From Sthenelais limicola (Eukaryota; Annelida; Polychaeta; Phyllodocida; Sigalionidae), in assembly GCA_942159475.1 (NCBI GenBank), contig OW804102.1, positions 36,462,873 through 36,526,872 of the forward strand: 64,000 nt of DNA, in the 5' to 3' direction. The notes beneath the pieces are model-generated. The model saw only the letters and a list, made by a program, of their open reading frames with translations. It did not search any database and was not told the origin of the DNA. Position numbers and translations under genes: made by a program. This document shows, in pieces, positions 43,030-53,706 of the stretch. The stretch's first letter is position 1. Every line of letters starts with the position of its first letter.

Positions 43030-43590
43030 TTTTGGTGGAGCCATGTACGTAAATTCCCTTCATTTTCATCTTCAAGGCATCATTAATCCATGTTCTGACA
43101 GCTAAAAATGAATTAATACAATCTTCTTCCCAATTTGAGCACACTATTCTTTCATGATTTTAATCCCTCTGCACAAATCGCACTAAATGTGAGAAGTGCA
43201 TATTGAAAGATAAGTTTCTCTGTTGATATAAATTGACTGATAATTCGAATAACAAAGGCCAAAATCCGTTTGTAGGATTTCTGTAATTTAAAATCATTTT
43301 CCAGTTTCTGGAACTCGTATGGATTTTCTTTTCTTTCCCAACGATTTTCAAATCCTCAGCCGTCGGCGGTCTTGCAGAGAGTTCGTCCAAATACCAAGTA
43401 TGCCCGAAAGCCAAGTTTTTTTTACCAACATCTTGAGAAAATTGAGCAGAATCAACCCAAACGCAAGATAAATGGGAATGAATTATTCAAGCGTTCAAGC
43501 AGCTGCGAGGCAATGGGGGACCCAGGTCAATACAGGACTAGGCTGATAACCCCAAATCTGGAGTTTGGATTAATCTAAATCGATAACAAT
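43030..43590. other. Unique stretch
   Basis: Two short open frames (43160-43414 minus and 43372-43578 plus) were inspected and resemble no family I know. Confidence 0.4.
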
Positions 43591-43592
43591 CT

Positions 43593-43714
43593 AGTAAATT
43601 CCCCTCTCTCTTCCCCTCTCTCCCTAATCTCTCTCCTCTCTCTCTCTATCTCTCTGTCCTCTCTCCTTTCTCTCCCACTCTCCCCCCTCTCTCTCCCACT
43701 CTCTCTCTCTCCTA
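43593..43714 (+). repeat. CT-rich simple repeat
   Basis: CTCTCTCCC-type sequence. Together with 43958-44075 it forms one CT tract split by the A element at 43717. Confidence 0.85.
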
Positions 43715-43716
43715 TA

Positions 43717-43953
43717 TGGGTCAGGTTTTCAGGAAATGCACAATCTACAGTTCTACTCATGTCTCATATTCTGCTAAATTATAGTGAAAAATGATAAATA
43801 CTGACAATATCTGAGTGTATTCCGAATTGTATCTAGTAAATAAATCTGTCTGGTTGAGTTGAACTGTATTTTTAACCCGATTTTCGTCTTAAATTTGGGT
43901 TATTTGAGAGGATTGGTGAAGGCCAATTGGACATTTTCTGAAAACTTGACCCA
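43717..43953 (+). mobile_element. MITE A3 inserted in a CT tract, TA TSD
   Basis: TGGGTCAGGTTTTCAGGAAA to AAAACTTGACCCA, TA on both sides. Sequence on both sides is CT-rich, so the boundaries are unusually clear. Confidence 0.9.
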
Positions 43954-43957
43954 TATC

Positions 43958-44075
43958 TCTATTCTCCCCCTCTCTTTATCTCTATTTCTATCCCTTTCTC
44001 TCTCTCCTACATCTCTCTCCTCTCACTTTCTCTCTCTTCCCCTCTCTACTTCTGCCTGTCTGTCTCTCACTGTGG
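43958..44075 (+). repeat. CT-rich simple repeat, second half
   Basis: CTCTCTTTATCTC, CTCTCTCCTACATC and similar. Confidence 0.8.
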
Positions 44076-44505
44076 CAGGAGTCTGTCACGATCAAGTTTG
44101 TTTTAGGATTGGAGGCCTGAAGGCTGATTCAGTGCTAACTCTATTAAGTCCTACTATAGAGATAAAACCCAGTCTCCTGCAGGATCCTTGATGAAGGGAA
44201 ACACTTCCAAGATAACTGTAACTCTCCCTCTAATCTCCATTCTTGCCCGTCTTTAATCTACTTGCTTGTGTCAAGTCCGATCTAATTAAAGCCCTACACA
44301 ATCAACCTGATTTGCTAGCTAACTTAATATGGCCTATATGCAAATTATGCCCTCTCCCATAGTGCTAGCCCCTCAATCATCAATATCGGCGCGCTCCCCT
44401 ACTACCCCATTGCACCCACCTCCTCCCCAGCAATGGATACTTCCATCCATGAATCCCTCAATCCATTCCTCCATCATCTGTTCACTGGTAACATGGGGGA
44501 AGTGA

Positions 44506-44762
44506 TTGTGACATGGTTGTGACACGGTTGTGACATGGTTGTGATATGGTTGTGACATGGTTGTGATATGGTTGTGACATGGTTGTGACATGGTTGTGAC
44601 ATGGTTGTGACATGGTTGTGATATGGTTGTGACATGGTTGTGACATGGTTGTGACATGGTTGTGACATGGTTGTGACATGGTTGTGACATGGTTGTGACA
44701 TGGTTGTGACATGGTTGTGACATGGTTGTGACGTGGTTGTGACATGGTTGTGACATGGTTGT
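44506..44762 (-). repeat. 11-bp minisatellite, about 23 units
   Basis: Unit GTGACATGGTT on the + strand with single-base variants GATATGG, GACACGG and GACGTGG. Because 11 is not a multiple of 3 and the unit has no stop on the minus strand, all three minus frames read the same 11-residue peptide. This explains the overlapping 75-148 codon open frames without any gene. Confidence 0.95.
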
Positions 44763-45575
44763 TACAACGTTCACACATGGAGGAGGCATGGTCGATATAA
44801 TTTGTGATATCATGTACATCTCAAAGGTGGAAATACCATCCGAACTGTGAGAAGACAGTGAAGATTAATGAGAGCAGAAATAGAATAAATCAAATGAAAC
44901 TCATTAACATAAGAAACATGGTTGAAATCGACATAAAAAGAATACAAATAAAACAAATGCATGTAATTTAAAATGAAATAAGTGAAGAACCTGATAATAT
45001 GAACCATGCATAAGGGTCCACACCTCAATGTTAATCAATGATATCATATGTAAAATGTTATTCACAATCTATTGCTTCTCCCACCCAATTTGTGGCCTTT
45101 CCAATAAGATAACTATTACCCCACCCCTCTCTCTCTCTCACACACACACACAGTCCTCTACCACTAAACCTTGATTTCATCTAGATTCTGCGCATTCAAT
45201 TCCCACCGGATATTACGTCATCAACAAGTGGATCCAGACTTAATGAAGCTGTCACCCGCAAGGCATCATGGGAGGCTAATTGGGGTACTTCCGGTCCGGG
45301 GATTAAACTCGATTCTCTGTCCCAGTGAATTAACGGCCTTGGCAAGCTTTAATAAATCGTTATTATTATAATGTTTCACGGTGCTTTGGCCCGATTTTAT
45401 AAGCACAAATAATTACATCCCGCCCGGAATTGATCTTGTGAAAGTTCAGGCTCAAAGAAAAAACTGTGTAAAACTAAGATTTAGGAAGTTATTTAGTCAA
45501 AATCTTCCTGGCCTAATTAATTGAGGTTACGGGGTTAGTTGGAGGTAAGGGGGAGGGGAAGGGTAAAGCGCTGGG

Positions 45576-45777
45576 GCCCTGTTGCGTAAGGCATCCTTCC
45601 TGAAGGTTTTCCTTCCTTAGCTATTCTCCTTGCTGAACAGCTGGTAATTAAGGAACCTTTCAGGAAGGAATCTCCTACACACAATACTAATTTTCATACA
45701 GTAGAAATTTGATACAAAGCGAGGGGAAAAGTTTAGTAAGGAACATTTTATGTAAGGATTATCTTACGCAACAGGGC
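45576..45777. mobile_element. MITE family J, complete copy (reference description)
   Basis: Ends GCCCTGTTGCGTAAGG and ATCTTACGCAACAGGGC form ~15-bp TIRs. The interior has TTTTCCTTCCTTAGCTATTC, GAACAGCTGGTAATTAAGG and TACAGTAGAAATTTG. No clear TSD. Confidence 0.75.
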
Positions 45778-45914
45778 GGATTATTAGCGTCCGTTGGGAA
45801 TTGACTGTAATAAAATGCAATGTTTTAAAGTCAGGAGAGAAAGTACAGTATTCCCCCGCAATTAATACCAATTGACTGACGTGAATTGGGCGATATAAGA
45901 GGAACGGTAGTATA

Positions 45915-46151
45915 AGGGTCAGATTTTCAGAAAATGTACAATTCACCTTCACCAATCTTCTCAAAGAACCCAAATTTCAGACGAAAATAGAGTTCAAAAC
46001 ACACTTCAACCTAACCAAACAGATCGCTAGAATCAATGCAATGCCAGATATACTCGAATACACCTAGTATTTACCAAATTGCTGCCTAATTTAGCAAAAT
46101 TTACTAAATGTGTACAGTTGCCAATTGTACATTTTCTGAAAATCTGACCCA
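45915..46151 (-). mobile_element. MITE A1, complete copy, TA TSD
   Basis: AGGGTCAGATTTTCAG to CTGACCCA. A 15-base near-repeat (TAAGAGGAACGGTAG at 45896, TAAGAGAAACGGTAG at 46152) also brackets it. Confidence 0.88.
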
Positions 46152-46418
46152 TAAGAGAAACGGTAGCGCTTGATTAGGGGGTATTCAGGCAACTCATCAA
46201 CTCCGGCGATTCAAACATTGCTCAAGTCATTCAAAACATGTTTTGTTAGCAATAAATGAAAACTTAAAATTCTCCGCGGCGTTTGTAAAGGAAAACTGGC
46301 GAAGGTTTTATTTGTAGCCAGAGAGGAGCTGGTTTCCTGAATTGACAATCAGATGTTTATTGTGGGGAATGGAGAGAGAAACAGACTGAGAATGAATAGA
46401 AACGCTGCATTCATCGCT

Positions 46419-46513
46419 CTTATTTGACCAGAGAAGATAAATGAAAATAAGGCATAAGGTATTGGAACTCAGAAAGTATTAAGGAAAATTATACTTGATA
46501 AGAATAGGGAATC
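46419..46513 (+). repeat. ~95-bp direct repeat, first copy
   Basis: CTTATTTGACCAGAGAAGAT to AGAATAGGGAATCA; the second copy is at 46745-46832, 326 bp downstream, about 88-90% alike. Confidence 0.8.
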
Positions 46514-46744
46514 AAAATTATATCAAATTGCTATTAAGAAATCGTCAAAAGTTGAAAGGAAACAAGAAATATAATCATGTTTGAGAAGTAAACATTAAAT
46601 GAATTTCATGGAGAATGTTTCAGGTAAAATGTTCCTTTCATGAAGCACTGTCATTGGTAAGACAATGATGATATATCCTATGTTATCTTATTATTAATAC
46701 ATCATAGAATGTGTTTTGCAACCTTAAAAGTACGACGCATGGAA

Positions 46745-46832
46745 CTTATTTGACCAGAGAAGATAAATGAAAATAAGGTAAAAGGTATAGGAACTCATAA
46801 AGTATTAAAGAAAAGTATACTTAATGAGAATA
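46745..46832 (+). repeat. ~95-bp direct repeat, second copy
   Basis: Same block with changes such as GGTAAAAGGTATAGG for GGCATAAGGTATTGG. Confidence 0.8.
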
Positions 46833-47382
46833 GGGAATCACAACATTGATTCCAATTTGTATTTATATCAAAACTTAGGATAGGTGGATCCTGTGTATTA
46901 AAAGAAGATTTTAAACTTTTCTTGGCAAGGAGAGCTAAGCACCCTGACAAAAACAATAACCTCTGAGGTGTTTAAAGTATAATAAAGGATGTATTAAAAT
47001 AGTAATAAGAATGAATGTAAATGATATCATTGATAAACTAACTTTGGCTTTAAGTCCATGTACGCTCATATTATAAAGACAATTGTAGTAGATTCTAAGT
47101 ACCGGTACTGTACTCTAACAGAATGTAAGAAGAGTTTCATTGATTGACACAAATATTAATAGTTGTATGTTCTTAAAAAAGTGTTATTACAACGCTTGTT
47201 ATATAATCATTGTGTGGTAATAGGATAATAATATAAAATCATTTCAACGGTAATTATAACATTGGATGAATAAATGTGACTCAAACAGAGATTCAAGGTA
47301 CATCGCAGCCTCCCAAGCCTGGGCAGATTCTACTCATAGAATGACTGAGAAAACGCAAGGAATAAAGCTCTGCTGTGGAGGG

Positions 47383-47934
47383 AGTGAGTGAGATTGGTTG
47401 CTTTACGTCCTTAAAAGGAGTGCCTTTCTGTCTCTTTTCTCTGTCACTCTCTCCCTTCTCCTCTATCTCTATTTCCTGGGTATGATCATAAACTGCCTCC
47501 CTCTCAGCTCTCCCGCCCTTGATATAACCATATTAAATGTGTTGATAAGGACGTAAAGCAACCAATCTCACTCACTCACTCACTCCCTCTCAGCTCTCCC
47601 GCCCTTGATATAACCATATTAAATGTATTGATAAGGGCGTAAAGCAACCAATCTCACTCACTCACTCACTCCCTCTCAGCTCTCCCGCCCTTGATATAAC
47701 CATATTAAATGTGTTGATAAGGACGTAAAGCAACCAATCTCACTCACTCACTCACTCACTCCCTCTCAGCTCTCCCGCCCTTGATATAACCATATTAAAT
47801 GTATTGATAAGGGCGTAAAGCAACCAACCAATCTCACTCACTCACTCCCTCTCAGCTCTCCCGCCCTTGATATAACAATATTAAATGTGTTGATAAGGGC
47901 GTCAAGCAACAAATCTCACTCACTCACTACTGCG
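47383..47934 (+). mobile_element. Retroposon H with inverted tail fragment and five-fold 3' array
   Basis: 47383-47412 is an H tail in reverse (AGTGAGTGAGATTGGTTGC, TTTACGTCCTT). A forward H body follows from about 47419 to 47584, then four more ~86-bp copies of the 3' part (CTCTCAGCTCTCCCGCCC through (CTCA)n). Unit starts are 47501, 47587, 47672, 47763 and 47849. Confidence 0.85.
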
Positions 47935-48577
47935 CCTACTGGAGCCATAACCCAGACAGGACCCAGTCTGATGTGTCCTGTGAGCGAGGGGACGTGGTGC
48001 TAGTCTAGAGGTCATCGTACAGTTGGGTCTATGGCCACTTGACCACTTGACCACCACTTGAACCGCTCTCAGAGCAGCAAGAGCCATCTCAGGGAGAAGG
48101 ACTGAAGAGCCTAGCATTGACACTGGAAGCGTTGCATAAGAGTCTGATCCGATCTCAGCAATATAACCTAAAGTTATTACTCCAAGCTTAACGCAAAGGC
48201 TTCTCTGTTATAAAGGATATTTATCTTTTATTTCATCAAGGCCAATAACATATTTAATAAGTTCACATTTTTTTTAACAATTTTATTTATACTATTCTAC
48301 GCAATCCCAGACTAGGGTTTTTCACATGCCTCAGATATGAGAAATGAGAAAACGTTATATCCCTCATGGATCTTTTCAAAAGTTGCCTATATGAAAGAAA
48401 ATCAATTATTACCATATCTAAAACCTGGAATAAGAAATAATACTTCTTACTAGATACTACACAAGAGAAAGCTATCTTATAATAATTTACTGATCGTGTT
48501 ATCATTCATTCTGACACTATTACACGTACACCTTCTTTACTATACAATCTCATACTACTCACAGATATTCTTCTATG

Positions 48578-48784
48578 CAATCTAGGCCCAAAGTTGGGAG
48601 AGTCCCTTCAAATGGAGGGAAAGCCTCAAACCGCAAAGTGCCATTATAATTCCATTAAGACCGCAACATGTCATTATATTCCCATTAGAACGCCAAGTCC
48701 TAGGCCAGGACACCGATTAGCACAACAGGCGTCTAATCACTGATATACCATTCTTATCTAATCTGAGGGTTTGGACCTGGACTG
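48578..48784 (+). mobile_element. MITE family C, complete copy with TATG TSD
   Basis: CAATCTAGGCCCAAAG to GACCTGGACTG, flanked by TATG at 48574-48577 and 48785-48788. Confidence 0.88.
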
Positions 48785-48954
48785 TATGGAAAAGATACCA
48801 ATACATCCAGTAAGCGACATTAAATCACACCCGGTTATTAAAGTGTTATTGAATGTGATCAAGCATCATCGATCAATTCTAAATTTTGATATTTGTGTAA
48901 AATGGGATATTTGAATATTGAAATGTGCTATTTCCTTTCTTCCTTCCTTCATAA

Positions 48955-49105
48955 CACAAGCCTCCAGCTTTTCCATCATGCATTTGGTTTCCAATCAAAA
49001 CCCATTTATACAATGATATTAGTGAAAACATTCTTCCAATTTTCGCTAACAATGTTGCCAGATTTCATCAGAATCTATCCCAGGATGCACTGTGACAGAC
49101 ATTTA
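48955..49105 (-). mobile_element. Family B, internal and right fragment
   Basis: ACACAAGCCTCCAGCTTTTC, CATCATGCATTTGG, CCAATTTTCGCTAACAATG, ATCCCAGGATGCACTGTG. Both terminal repeats are missing. Confidence 0.6.
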
Positions 49106-49439
49106 CAAAAAATAATGTAAACAAAATGACAAATGCGGGGAGATTATGAGGCGTTTAACATTTTTTTTTGCTGAAAAGGAACACAAAGTCAGATTTGGGT
49201 TTGAAGATGGATCCAACCGAACCCGACCCCTCCCCTTCACCCCCTTCTCAACCCTGGGTCTGTCCATCCATCCATTGGGGAAGAGTTCACTGTGGAAGCC
49301 TCCTTGAGATTGTCCACAGACGTGCTCAGCTTTGAAAAGCGTCCGAAAATTAAATTATCCTCAATGGTCAGGTTGTCCAAGGACGCGACATCCTCCCCGC
49401 TCACTCGTAAATATCCGCAGAATCGAGACAACAAATAGA

Positions 49440-49910
49440 CTCTCTGTCAACTATCAATTATCTACGATTCACCCAGCTAATTATCCTCTTTGACCCGTTC
49501 TTGTTCACCGAAAATGCAATAAGGCCAAGGCATTGCCCTTCTTGCGCTTGCCATGAGCGGGCCTTGTAAGCGACCTTTCGACCTCGCACCCTGAAAAGTG
49601 GCTTTTTTGATATTCACACCTCTCCCGGAAGTGACGTCACGGGAAGTGCCTTTGCGCTGTGTCCGCGTGCCATAATCACATTTGCGCGGTGCGCTCTACG
49701 CATGGCAAATGTCCATTTCCGGCCGTGAATCGGTGTTGGGTTATCACAAGGGCTCCAGCGCTAATGTGGCAAAGATCGGAATTTGGAAGAAATTTACTGC
49801 TGAACTGCTCCCGTCTTAATGTGCCGAGAATAACGCCCCACCAAAGCCCCCGAGATCGAAAACTCAATAGAAACTCGAAAATCCATAACTATAAACCTGT
49901 TTTACCGAGA
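49440..49910. promoter_or_regulatory. CpG-rich island with ETS/CRE composite motif
   Basis: Clearly richer in CpG than its surroundings. CCGGAAGT (49625-49632, ETS type) overlaps TGACGTCA (49632-49639, CRE type), and GGGAAGTGCC follows. TTGCGCGGTGCGCTC lies at about 49681. Such arrangements mark TATA-less promoters of broadly expressed genes. No first exon could be identified on either side, so promoter status is inference. Confidence 0.35.
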
Positions 49911-50489
49911 CAAACTTCTTATTGAACGTGTTCAGTTCAATTTTCTGAGTTGGATGAGATAATTTCTGGACGAAACGTTGTTCAAAGTAGCCTTTCAAAC
50001 TAGTGTCCCAATGAAAAAAGTTATTTTATTTTATTTATTGAAGTGAAACTATAATGCAATTATATATGATACATGAGTATGACGAACACAACCGAGCAGG
50101 CATGCAGTACATACATATCCCCAACAGCACTTTAGGGTTCAGAAAACACTTCAACACGTACACACAGTGTACTTATAGATAATCCATCACTCCTTCTTCT
50201 GACATACACTATCCAGATCAAATTAAGATGATGCATTTGTGAATTATTGTATTTGTAATTCTTTTTTATTACTTTTTGACCAGGTTCGACATATAGAGTG
50301 ACCTTTAATTGCCATCTTTGTTTACAGGGTCCCTGTTCCTGGGACCTTAAATACTTTGAAGTTTAAATAAATAAAACAGTGAAAGTAAAGCAGTATTATT
50401 GATCTAAATAATACAATGTGTCAGTCAGCAGAGAGAAGGTTATGTCTACCAAAAGTGGCCTTTGCCTACCATAGGTGGGGTTCTAGGTC

Positions 50490-50630
50490 ATTCCCCCGTC
50501 AACATTCTCCCCTCCGACAATCTCCCCGCCGCAGTGTCCACGCCAAAATTCTCCCCGCTGACATTCTCCCCGCCCCACATTCTCCCCGCCAAACGACCTC
50601 CCCGCCCCACATTCTCCCCGCCTATTTCTG
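50490..50630 (+). repeat. C-rich minisatellite
   Basis: Irregular 16-20 bp units around ACATTCTCCCCGCCCC, about seven units. It gives an arginine/serine/proline-rich open frame that is not a gene. Confidence 0.85.
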
Positions 50631-50954
50631 TTTAATCATCATCCAAGGCTTGGCAATAAATGATACCTTTTAATCTTGCAAATATACACTTTCCAAGGGG
50701 TCTTAATGTTTTGTTATGTACTACCTGAGATACCTGTATTACAGAGTATTTTATTCTATATAGAACTTATAAACACCGGACACCATAGGTGGATAGGCTG
50801 TGAATGTATCAATGTTGAATATTTAACTACCGTATGCCCAGAATATAGAGCCACCAAGACTGCTAGAAAGGTGGCTAGTGGTGGCTTGTGGACCGTATTG
50901 AATGCTCTTCAAAGGCTATACTATAAGGTAGATACTATACCTACCTACAGCCCA

Positions 50955-51090
50955 TAATTCAAAGTGTTTTATTTACAAGATCTCTTTGTATATATTATAC
51001 ATGTTGATTGAAATGTTCCCATTTTAGGGGAATATAGCTCTTTTGGTCGTTTGAATTTTAAATATATATTCTTGTGTACATCTAAGATAA
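50955..51090 (+). mobile_element. Family G fragment
   Basis: TTCAAAGTGTTTTATTTACA, AAGATCTCTTTG, TTGAAATGTTCCCATTTTAG and TTTTGGTCGTTTGAA only. Confidence 0.5.
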
Positions 51091-51577
51091 CACATACCGG
51101 TAACTAAATTATGGTGAGAGATGAGGCGAGGTGTGACACCAACCCTTTTTTGCTCATACAACAGGAGTAGGAAAGCAACATGACTCCCTCCCAGACAAAA
51201 GAACTTTTTCCTCAAGAAGAATACTTCGTCACCATAACCAGTTCGAGAAATAGTCTTGACTTCTTTTTTTTGATTGTATTGAAAAAACCTAGATATCACT
51301 CGGTGATGTCTTTGTACGTTGCCTTATAAAAGTCTCAGGATTTCCGTGCTATAATCAAACGACTTCATGACAAAAACCCTAAAATCACTTCTACAGCGCC
51401 AATAATCAAAGAAAGAAAGGAAAGAGAAAGAAAGAATTTTTGGTCGATTTAGCCGTGAATGAAGTCTTTCTGCGCTCATAGATCAGCCTAATATAATGAT
51501 GTCTTGTTTAGGATGGTTGTAAAGGTCAACACAAGAGGGCAGTACTTCAGTGCCACTGAAGAACACCAATCCTGCAG

Positions 51578-52075
51578 GGGCCTGTTGCATAAGCTGAGGA
51601 GAGAAACACTGTTTTTATGGGGGGTTCCTTCACCAGTAGGCAGAAAAACATATTCCTTATTCTGGTCCTGGGTATGACCATAAAGTGCCTATCTATCTCT
51701 TTTTCTCTTCTCTCTCCCCCCTCTCTCTCACCTCTCTCTCCTCTCTCTCCCCTCTCTCTACACCCTCTACCCCCTCTCTCTCCACTCTCTCTCTCCCCTC
51801 TCTCTCCCCCCCCCCCCCTCTCTCCCTTCTTCTCTATCTCTATTTCCTGGGTATGATCATAAACTGCCTCCCTCTCAGCTCTCCCGCCCTTGATGAAACC
51901 ATCTTAAATGTGTTGATGAGGGCGTAAAGCAACCAATCTCACTCACTCACTCACTCATTCCTTATTATGTGACATTCCCAGCTGGTAGGAAAAGCCTATG
52001 TACACACGATGGTGGGTGGAACTCTTTATTCCTATCCAAGGAAGTGTGTGTGTAGGAGGGAGCGGGGGGGGGGAG
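51578..52075. mobile_element. Family J copy interrupted by retroposon H
   Basis: GGGGCCTGTTGCATAAGCTG and CAGTAGGCAGAAAAACATA lie left of the H insertion; CATTCCCAGCTGGTAGGAAA and GCCTATGTACACACGATGG lie right. The order matches the J copy at 24 kb. Confidence 0.7.
51662..51956 (+). mobile_element. Retroposon H, full-length copy with 10-bp TSD
   Basis: Direct repeat ATTCCTTATT at 51652-51661 and 51957-51966. The body starts CTGGTCCTGGGTATGACCAT and contains an expanded (CTCTC)n middle. A second CCTGGGTATGATCATAAACT follows, then GCCCTTGATGAAACCATCTT and the (CTCA)n tail. The ~20-bp block TCCTGGGTATGAYCATAAA is thus repeated on both sides of the CT tract. Confidence 0.9.
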
Positions 52076-52159
52076 AGTAAAAATTCCCACACGATGATCC
52101 TTTCTTTAGATTATACAACAGACCAAATCCTACCTTGTCACTCTCCGGCACCTCCCACA

Positions 52160-52340
52160 ATTAACAATTTTTTTTTATTTAGGATGTTTATACAGCGAGG
52201 TCAAAGATATGAGTGATCAAGTAAGGAAATGCAAGAGATCATACAGTGATACAACATAATGACATGGGCTCACGGGGTTTATTCAACTGGGAATAACCAT
52301 GGTTTTCTGCCCACTGCTGTGTCTAACGTCAACTGGCTAG
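52160..52340. repeat. Dispersed repeat family O, copy 2
   Basis: TTTATTTAGGATGTTTATAC, then CATGGGCTCACGGGG, AATAACCATGGTTTTCTGCC and GCTGTGTCTAACG. Confidence 0.5.
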
Positions 52341-52384
52341 GATTTCTTAACACTAGGACATGCGTGATATAGGGACGTAATTCC

Positions 52385-52700
52385 ACGCATTTAATGAATT
52401 ATGCTAAATTGGCTGATAAATGATATATACTGGGTAGATGCGGTATTGCAATGGTTCTTATGTTTAACTGTAGAATGTTTATTGTATTTTGAACTTAATT
52501 ATTGTCTTAAATTTCAGTTATTTGAGAGGATTGGTGACAACACATTGCACACTCTTGGCTCAGACTTGGCAGCGTCCCTTCAAACTCAGAGAAATCCCCT
52601 CGCTCCAAACCGCAACATGCCATTAGAATCCCATTAATTAGTATGTCTACTCCTGGGCCGGGAAAACCATTTGCGCAGTAGGCGTCCACTCACTGAAGGC
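52385..52700 (+). mobile_element. Chimera: A3 joined to C
   Basis: 52385 to about 52552 is the right two-thirds of A (GAATTATGCTAAATTGGCTG to GACAACACATTGCACACTC). From TTGGCTCAGACTTGG it continues as C (GTCCCTTCAAACTCAGAG to GTAGGCGTCCACTCACTGA). The right C end is missing. Confidence 0.7.
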
Positions 52701-52743
52701 TAGAGAATACATTATCTGGAGACTTTGCCCATAAAACAACATA

Positions 52744-52969
52744 AGGGTCAGATCTTCAGAAAACGTACAATTGACCTTCACCAATCCTCTCAAATAACCC
52801 AAATTTAAGAAAAAAATTCAGGTTCAAAATACAGTTCAACATAACCAGACAGATTTATTGAATGAATATACTCAGATACACCTAGTATTTATCATTTTTC
52901 ACTCTAATTTAGCAGAATTTGATAGATGTGTAGTACTGTAGATTGTGTATTTTCCGAAAATCTGACCCA
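52744..52969 (-). mobile_element. MITE A3, complete copy
   Basis: AGGGTCAGATCTTCAG to CTGACCCA. Flanks TA and TG differ. Confidence 0.82.
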
Positions 52970-53179
52970 TGCATAAATGCTATGACGGAAAGCACATGCA
53001 ACATGCTTATCTAAGACAGCGCCTTCATGTGGATGTGTATTTAGGTTGAGCTTGTCATGAGAGGCACTCGTTAACGTGAGCTGCTCTTTGTCATTGTTAG
53101 ATAATGAACTCATCTGCACGAATAGACCCATTCGCCAAAATATGGAGCAATTAATCAGTGCATGTACTAATTCCTTACA

Positions 53180-53416
53180 TGGCTCAGATTTTGGGTAAAT
53201 GCACAATTCATCTTCCCCAATCCTCTCAAATAATCCAAATTTTAGAGAAATATCATGTTCAAAATGCAGTTTAACACAAAGAAAGAGCTATTTTTAATCA
53301 TCACAATGCAAAAATTACTCAGATATACATAGTATTTATGATATTCCAGTCTAATTTAACAGAAGTTACACAATTTGTAGAGTTGACGATTGTACCTTTT
53401 CTGAAAATATGACCCA
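53180..53416 (-). mobile_element. MITE A3, complete copy with CA TSD
   Basis: TGGCTCAGATTTTGGG to TATGACCCA, CA on both sides. Confidence 0.85.
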
Positions 53417-53443
53417 CATGCCTCAACATATCATTATATCATA

Positions 53444-53530
53444 GAGTCTAGGCTCAGAGCTGAGAGGGTCCCTCCAAACTGAGGGACAGCTTCTCATTCC
53501 AAACAGCAAAAACACCATTATTATAATCTG
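53444..53530 (+). mobile_element. Family C, left fragment
   Basis: GAGTCTAGGCTCAGAGCTGA to CACCATTATTATAATCTG. Confidence 0.6.
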
Positions 53531-53706
53531 ATGAATATCTGGTGATAACTTTGGTGATATCGATTGGAGAAATGTTACCATGCTAAGTCTCTCTGAAATA
53601 ATAATAATAGTATTTTTTATTTATCCTCATAAATGAATACAGATAGGTGATCTTCTGGTGACTTCTGGTTAGGCGTCCAGGTTAGTTTATTTGATATAAT
53701 AATATA

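Larger units (their letters stand above)
46152..47380. other. Unique AT-rich stretch with a local duplication
   Basis: Nothing gene-like seen. Contains the ~95-bp direct duplication listed separately. Confidence 0.4.

Noticed and set aside
43160..43414. Possible minus-strand exon of 84 codons
   Set aside because: Not resembling any family; a single frame of this length is expected by chance at this base composition.
44373..44819. 148-, 98- and 75-codon frames with an 11-residue histidine-rich period
   Set aside because: A stop-free 11-bp repeat yields the same peptide in all three frames.
45171..45371. CpG-containing 66-codon frame after a CT/CA microsatellite
   Set aside because: No family resemblance; the end has an AATAAA-like tail (TTTAATAAATCG) that suggests a retroelement fragment, but no TSD was found.
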